Under the pieces are notes generated by a model that worked only from the letters and a program-made list of their open reading frames with translations, had not been told where the DNA came from and did not search any database. DNA of 11,618 nucleotides from Tannerella sp. (GTDB taxonomy: Bacteria; Bacteroidota; Bacteroidia; Bacteroidales; Tannerellaceae). The position numbers and the translations under genes were made by a program. The stretch lies in assembly GCA_031288935.1 (NCBI GenBank), contig JAITQL010000229.1:1-11618 (forward strand), given 5' to 3'. Shown one piece after another: positions 7,601 to 11,618 of the stretch (positions are counted from its first letter, which is position 1; the number at the start of each line of letters is the position of its first letter).

Positions 7601-10600
7601 ATGAAAAATTCAATGAGACGAAACGTTCAAATTTCAAGATTCAACATTCGCATGAAACGGACAGGGAGATCCTTCCGGTGGAAGCGAACGGCCTTTGCCG
7701 GCATGATAGCCCTCTGCATGAATACGGGTGTATTGACGGCGCAGCCACCCATCGTCCCGTCCGGCGACGAACTCAACGCCCCCTTCGGCCATGCAGACCG
7801 CGTCGCCTTTCAGTCGCCGCCGCAGGTCTACCATCCGGAAACATGGTTTCACTATATTGGCGGAAACGTTCCCGCCAAAGGTATTACGGCCGATCTGGAA
7901 GCCATTGCCGCCGCCGGCTTGTCCGGCATCCAGCTGTTTCACGGCCAGTTTGGCGGCCAGTGGCCCGGTACGGACGAGCAGATCCTGTGCCTCGGCAAGC
8001 CCTGGGATCAGGCCGTGCGCCATACGGCCGAAGAATGTCGCCGGCTGGGACTGCGCTTTACGATGCAGAACTGCCCCGGCTGGGCGATGTCCGGCGGGCC
8101 GTGGATCGAGCCGGCCAATGCCATGCGCCATCTGGTGTGGAGCCGTACCGATGTCGAGGGCGGCAACGCTGTGAACCTCTCCCTGCCCCTGCCGCAGCCT
8201 ACTGAAGATGCGTGGCGCGATTACAGGGACATTGCCGTGCTCGCGTTTCCCGCGCCGCTCGACGATACCGGGGAGCCGCTTCAGCCGCAATCCGTCAGGA
8301 GCCATCCGGAGCTTCCCTGGGCGGATTATCTCTCCGGCAATCCCAAGGAACCGGTCAAGCTGTCTCCCGCGCCGGACGGCCGGCCGCACTGGGTGGAAGT
8401 AACCTTTCCCGCGGCCGTGACCGTTCGCACGGTCGAGTTTTCTTCCGTGAACGGATTCAGCCATGCGTGGTGTTACGAGCCTGGCGTCACGGTGACGGTG
8501 CAGGCGGTGCATCCGGACGGCCGGACGGAGGAGTTGCTGCATACGGAAATGCCGCCGGGCAGCTGGCAGGACGACCGGCCGGTGTCGCTGGCCTGTCCCG
8601 AAGCGAACGGCGTGGCCACGTACCGGATTTCCATTGCCAACCGGCACGACATGAGCCTGCAGTTCCTTCACCTGTATTCCGCCGCCCGCAAGAACAACTG
8701 GGAGGCGGAAGCCGGCTGGACCCTGCGCGGCATCGAGCGCACGGCCGCTCATCCCAGGCAGTCGCCGGAGGCTTTTGTAAACCCTTCCCTGATACAGGAT
8801 GTTTCAGCGGCCATGGACGGGCAGGGACGTTTGCAGTGGACGGCGCCGGCCGGCCGGTGGACGATCCTGCGTGTCGGACATGTGAACACGGGTCAGCGAA
8901 ACGGGCCTGCGCCGCCGGAAGGAACGGGCTGGGAGTGTGACAAACTGTCGGAGGCCGGCCCCAACGCCCATTTTGCGGGATACATCGGCCGCCTCGCCGC
9001 GAAGAGCGGCCCTCTCGACGGACTGCTGAACGGCATGTTGCTGGACAGCTGGGAATGCAAGACGCAAACGTGGACGGCCGACATGGAGGCGGAGTTCGGC
9101 CGCATCGCCGGCTACCCGCTGCGGCAATGGCTGCCCGCCGTATTCGGCTACGTCGTGGGCGACCATGAAACGACCGCCCGCTTTCTGCACGACTGGCGCA
9201 TGACCGTCGGCGATCTCTTCGCCAACAGGTTTTACGGGCGGATGGCGCAGCTGGCCAAAGACAACGGCCTGGCGATTACGTACGAAACAGCTGCCGGAGA
9301 TATTTTTCCGGCCGACATACTGGAATATTTCAAATACGCCGATGTGCCGATGTGCGAGTTCTGGCAGCCGCTGGCCGATTCGTTCGTCGGTTCGCTGAAC
9401 TTCAAGCCCGTCAAGCCAACCGCCTCGGCTGCGCGCATCTACGGCAAGCCGCGCGTGGCGGCGGAAGCCTTCACGTCGTTTGAACTGACGTGGGACGAAC
9501 ACTGGGACATGCTGAAGGAAGCGGCGAACGTGAACAGCGTGGAAGGCGTGACGCACCTGGTCTTTCACACCTATACCCACAATCCTCAAACCGGCTTCCT
9601 GCCGCCCGGCACTTCGTTCGGCTCCGGCATCGGGACGCCTTTCCTGCGCGGACAGACGTGGTGGAAACACATGCCCGAATTAGTCGCCTACCTTTCGCGT
9701 TGCAGTTACCTGCTCGAACGCGGCCTGCCGGTATCCGACGTGCTTTGGTATCTGGGCGACGAGATGAATCACAAGCCGGATCAGAACGCGCCCTTCCCGG
9801 CGGGATTCAAGTATGACTACTGCAACCCGGACGTGCTGCTGAACCGCCTGTCCGTGCGCGACGGACAGTTGGTCACGCCGGAGGGCATCGCTTACCGCGT
9901 GTTGTGGTTGCCCGATAATGAACGGATGCTGCCGCAGACGCTGGAGAAACTGCTTGCCCTTGTGCGCGAGGGAGCGGTGATTGTCGGCGATGCGCCGCGC
10001 GGCATGGCGACGCTCTCCGGCGGCGATGCCGCGCAGCAGCGCTTTGACCGGGCGGTGCGCGGGATTTGGGGCGATGCGCGGAACGCAGGTATTCGCAAGC
10101 TGGATCGGGGAGCCGTTATTTCGGGCACGACACTGGCCGACGCGCTGAACCTGCTGAAGATCGCACCCGATGTCGCGGGGGGCGACGCCCTGTGGGTGCA
10201 CCGCAAAGCCGGCGGCGCGGACTGGTACTTCGTGTGTGCGCCCAAGGGAGGCGACTTTCGCGGTACGCTTGACTTCCGCAACAGCGGAAACGTTGAACTG
10301 TGGGATCCCGTGAGCGGTACGTTCGCCCGGGCAACCTCCCGGTCTGAAGGCGACCGCACGTCCGTCGCCCTGGATTTGCCGCAGGCAGGCGCCTGCTTTG
10401 TCGTTTTCCGGCGCGACGGCACGCCTGACGGGACGCTGCCGCCGGCCGAAGCCGGTGATGCGCCCCCGCAGCCCGTGCCGCTCGCCTCTCCCTGGACGCT
10501 GTCTTTTCCCGCGGGATGGGACGCGCCGGCTTCCCTGCGGCTGAAGGAACTGAAGGCCTGGAAAGACCTCGACGTTTCGCCCGCGGCAAAGGCCTTTTCC

Positions 10601-10954
10601 GGCACGGCGACGTATACGGCAACCTTTGATGCCGGCAAAGTGAAGCCGGGGACACGCTTCCTGCTCGACCTGGGGCGCGTGGAGATGATCGCGGTTGTTT
10701 CGCTCAACGGCAAACCCGTTCGCACGCTATGGACGGCGCCTTACCGCACCGACCTGACGGAGGCCGTCCGGTCGGGTAAGAACACCCTGACGGTCGAAGT
10801 CACCGGCACCTGGTACAACCGGCTGGTCTACGACGCCGGCCTGCCCGAAGCCGAACGCAAAACCTGGACGATCAACGGCCCGGCCGGCGATGCGGCGCTG
10901 CGCGAGAGCGGACTGATCGGCCCCGTTACGCTTACCCGAACCCGAAACAAATGA
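7601..10954 (+). CDS. Secreted GH106-like glycoside hydrolase (probable alpha-L-rhamnosidase)
   Basis: A 1117-residue enzyme, typical in length for GH106, the inverting alpha-L-rhamnosidase family that removes rhamnose from plant pectins and glycosides. A signal peptide ends near LTAQ (about 44-48). The start at 7601 leaves a long basic leader; the ATG at 7652 would give a more usual 31-residue signal. The TIM-barrel opens with TWFHYIGGNVPAKGITADLEA (81-101), then MQNCPGWAMSGGPW (155-168). A beta-sandwich-like insert lies at about 240-365. The barrel resumes with LLDSWE (480-485), YETAAGD (561-567), CEFWQP (585-590), EAFTSFELTW (622-631), FHTYTHNPQ (655-663) and FLRGQTWW (681-688). Acidic residues in these motifs are the candidate catalytic pair; I do not assign them. 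A galactose-binding-like domain closes the protein (about 1000-1112). No SusC/SusD or regulator lies beside it in this window. Rhamnosidase activity is inferred from family alone; other sugars are possible. Confidence 0.85.
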   Translation: MKNSMRRNVQISRFNIRMKRTGRSFRWKRTAFAGMIALCMNTGVLTAQPPIVPSGDELNAPFGHADRVAFQSPPQVYHPETWFHYIGGNVPAKGITADLEAIAAAGLSGIQLFHGQFGGQWPGTDEQILCLGKPWDQAVRHTAEECRRLGLRFTMQNCPGWAMSGGPWIEPANAMRHLVWSRTDVEGGNAVNLSLPLPQPTEDAWRDYRDIAVLAFPAPLDDTGEPLQPQSVRSHPELPWADYLSGNPKEPVKLSPAPDGRPHWVEVTFPAAVTVRTVEFSSVNGFSHAWCYEPGVTVTVQAVHPDGRTEELLHTEMPPGSWQDDRPVSLACPEANGVATYRISIANRHDMSLQFLHLYSAARKNNWEAEAGWTLRGIERTAAHPRQSPEAFVNPSLIQDVSAAMDGQGRLQWTAPAGRWTILRVGHVNTGQRNGPAPPEGTGWECDKLSEAGPNAHFAGYIGRLAAKSGPLDGLLNGMLLDSWECKTQTWTADMEAEFGRIAGYPLRQWLPAVFGYVVGDHETTARFLHDWRMTVGDLFANRFYGRMAQLAKDNGLAITYETAAGDIFPADILEYFKYADVPMCEFWQPLADSFVGSLNFKPVKPTASAARIYGKPRVAAEAFTSFELTWDEHWDMLKEAANVNSVEGVTHLVFHTYTHNPQTGFLPPGTSFGSGIGTPFLRGQTWWKHMPELVAYLSRCSYLLERGLPVSDVLWYLGDEMNHKPDQNAPFPAGFKYDYCNPDVLLNRLSVRDGQLVTPEGIAYRVLWLPDNERMLPQTLEKLLALVREGAVIVGDAPRGMATLSGGDAAQQRFDRAVRGIWGDARNAGIRKLDRGAVISGTTLADALNLLKIAPDVAGGDALWVHRKAGGADWYFVCAPKGGDFRGTLDFRNSGNVELWDPVSGTFARATSRSEGDRTSVALDLPQAGACFVVFRRDGTPDGTLPPAEAGDAPPQPVPLASPWTLSFPAGWDAPASLRLKELKAWKDLDVSPAAKAFSGTATYTATFDAGKVKPGTRFLLDLGRVEMIAVVSLNGKPVRTLWTAPYRTDLTEAVRSGKNTLTVEVTGTWYNRLVYDAGLPEAERKTWTINGPAGDAALRESGLIGPVTLTRTRNK

Positions 10955-11027
10955 CGGGGAAACAGCTGCACCGGCGCCAGTCCGCCGACAGGTAAAACAC
11001 GGAGAGGACAAGAAGGAAAGAAGCGGG

Positions 11028-11055
11028 ATGCGGGGCGTCAAATGACGCCCCGTAT
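11028..11055. terminator. Inverted repeat between convergent genes, possible two-way terminator
   Basis: CGGGGCGTCA (11031-11040) and TGACGCCCCG (11043-11052) form a perfect 10-base inverted repeat around AA. Three more pairs, one a G-T wobble, extend it to 11028-11055. In RNA the innermost pairs must open to make a loop. It lies at the meeting point of the hydrolase and ahpF genes and contains the ahpF stop codon and its last codons. Neither side has a proper T-tract; the minus-strand side is pyrimidine-rich (CTTCTTTCCTTCTTG). It could stop both transcripts or protect their 3' ends. Confidence 0.55.
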
Positions 11056-11618
11056 CCGGTCTTCAAAGGCGCTTAAAGCGGCCTTGGCTCCTTCGCCCAT
11101 CGAGATGATGATCTGTTTGTAGGGCACGGTAGTCACGTCGCCCGCGGCATAAATCCCCGGCTGGCGGGTACGCCCGTGCGTGTCGATCTCGATTTCGCCG
11201 GCGCGGTTGGTATCGACGGCCTCCCTGAAAACGGCGCTGTTGGCCGCCAGACCGATCTGCACGAAAATGCCGTCCAGTTCCAGCATCCGTTCCCCGCCCG
11301 TCCGGCGGTCTTTCACGCGCAGTCCGGTGACTTTTTCACCGTTGCCGACGACTTCCAGCGTCTGGCTGAACACGAACATCTCCACATTCGGCAGCTTCCC
11401 GGCCTTTTCCTGCAATACGCAATCGGCCTTCAACTCCTCCATAAACTCGATCACCGTCACCTTGGCGCAGATGCCCGCCAGGTCGATCGCCGCCTCGATA
11501 CCGGAATTTCCGCCTCCCACGACGGCCACCCGCCTGCCCTTGTAGAACGGGCCGTCGCAATGGGCGCAGAAGGCCACGCCCCGGCCGGTGTACTCCGCCT
11601 CGCCCGGTATATTCAGCC
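11038..11618 (-). CDS. ahpF: Alkyl hydroperoxide reductase subunit F, C-terminal part (partial)
   Basis: The frame is open to the right edge, so this is the C-terminal part of a longer protein; the GTG at 11577 is an internal valine, not a start. About 192 residues are visible of roughly 520 expected. AhpF is a cytoplasmic flavoprotein that passes electrons from NADH to the peroxiredoxin AhpC. The visible part starts [13 protein letters not shown] and holds the redox-active CAHC (visible residues 17-20) followed by DGPFYKG, the NADH-binding GGGNSG (34-39), IFVQIGL, and the FAD-binding [15 protein letters not shown] (154-168), ending near [38 protein letters not shown] and the match to E. coli AhpF as I remember it favour AhpF over thioredoxin reductase. 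The N-terminal thioredoxin-fold region, which would prove it, is outside the window. ahpC would be expected upstream, beyond the right edge. Confidence 0.88.
   Translation of the reverse strand, partial: LNIPGEAEYTGRGVAFCAHCDGPFYKGRRVAVVGGGNSGIEAAIDLAGICAKVTVIEFMEELKADCVLQEKAGKLPNVEMFVFSQTLEVVGNGEKVTGLRVKDRRTGGERMLELDGIFVQIGLAANSAVFREAVDTNRAGEIEIDTHGRTRQPGIYAAGDVTTVPYKQIIISMGEGAKAALSAFEDRIRGVI

Noticed and set aside
7634..8752. 372-codon minus-strand frame opposite the glycoside hydrolase
   Set aside because: Shadow of a G+C-rich gene; no start context, domain or promoter.

Overview
The window looks like part of a Bacteroidales (phylum Bacteroidota) chromosome with a fairly high G+C content. 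The evidence is three good matches to the Bacteroidota promoter (TTTG, about 20 bases, TAnnTTTG), a secreted protein with a type IX secretion (CHU_C/gliding-motility type) C-terminal domain, lipoproteins with Bacteroidota-style signals, and a GH106-type glycoside hydrolase. I cannot fix the genus. A G+C-rich T9SS-positive lineage such as a Tannerella relative would fit, but that is a guess.

Layout. Positions 1-63 hold a 21-base-period palindromic repeat that is cut by the window edge; its last part can fold as a plus-strand terminator for a gene upstream of the window. Positions 161-1026 carry two AT-richer minus-strand genes for small lipoproteins. Their stop and start codons overlap (ATGA), and they share a promoter at 1058-1091. 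Positions 1027-1308 are a divergent promoter region.

Positions 1309-7393 are a plus-strand cluster of five genes, probably one operon from the promoter at 1259-1289: a T9SS-type surface protein, a lipoprotein lytic transglycosylase of the MltD type (ATGA overlap), uvrA (13-base gap), a 72-residue unknown protein and a YigZ/IMPACT family protein. The first two act in the cell envelope, uvrA is nucleotide-excision DNA repair, and the last two have no settled role. I see no mechanism that joins repair to the envelope genes.

A 207-base gap with its own promoter (7471-7502) leads to a 1117-residue secreted GH106-like enzyme, probably an alpha-L-rhamnosidase or relative, at 7601-10954. It stands without SusC/SusD genes in this window. 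A strong inverted repeat at 11028-11055 lies where it converges with a minus-strand gene, the C-terminal part of AhpF, which runs off the right edge.

Several starts were corrected: the second lipoprotein to GTG at 1026, the T9SS protein to 1309 and uvrA to 3622. I found no convincing undescribed multi-gene system. The most unusual items are the 21-base palindromic array, the A7 tract at the start of the second lipoprotein gene, and the translationally coupled T9SS-cargo/lytic-transglycosylase pair.
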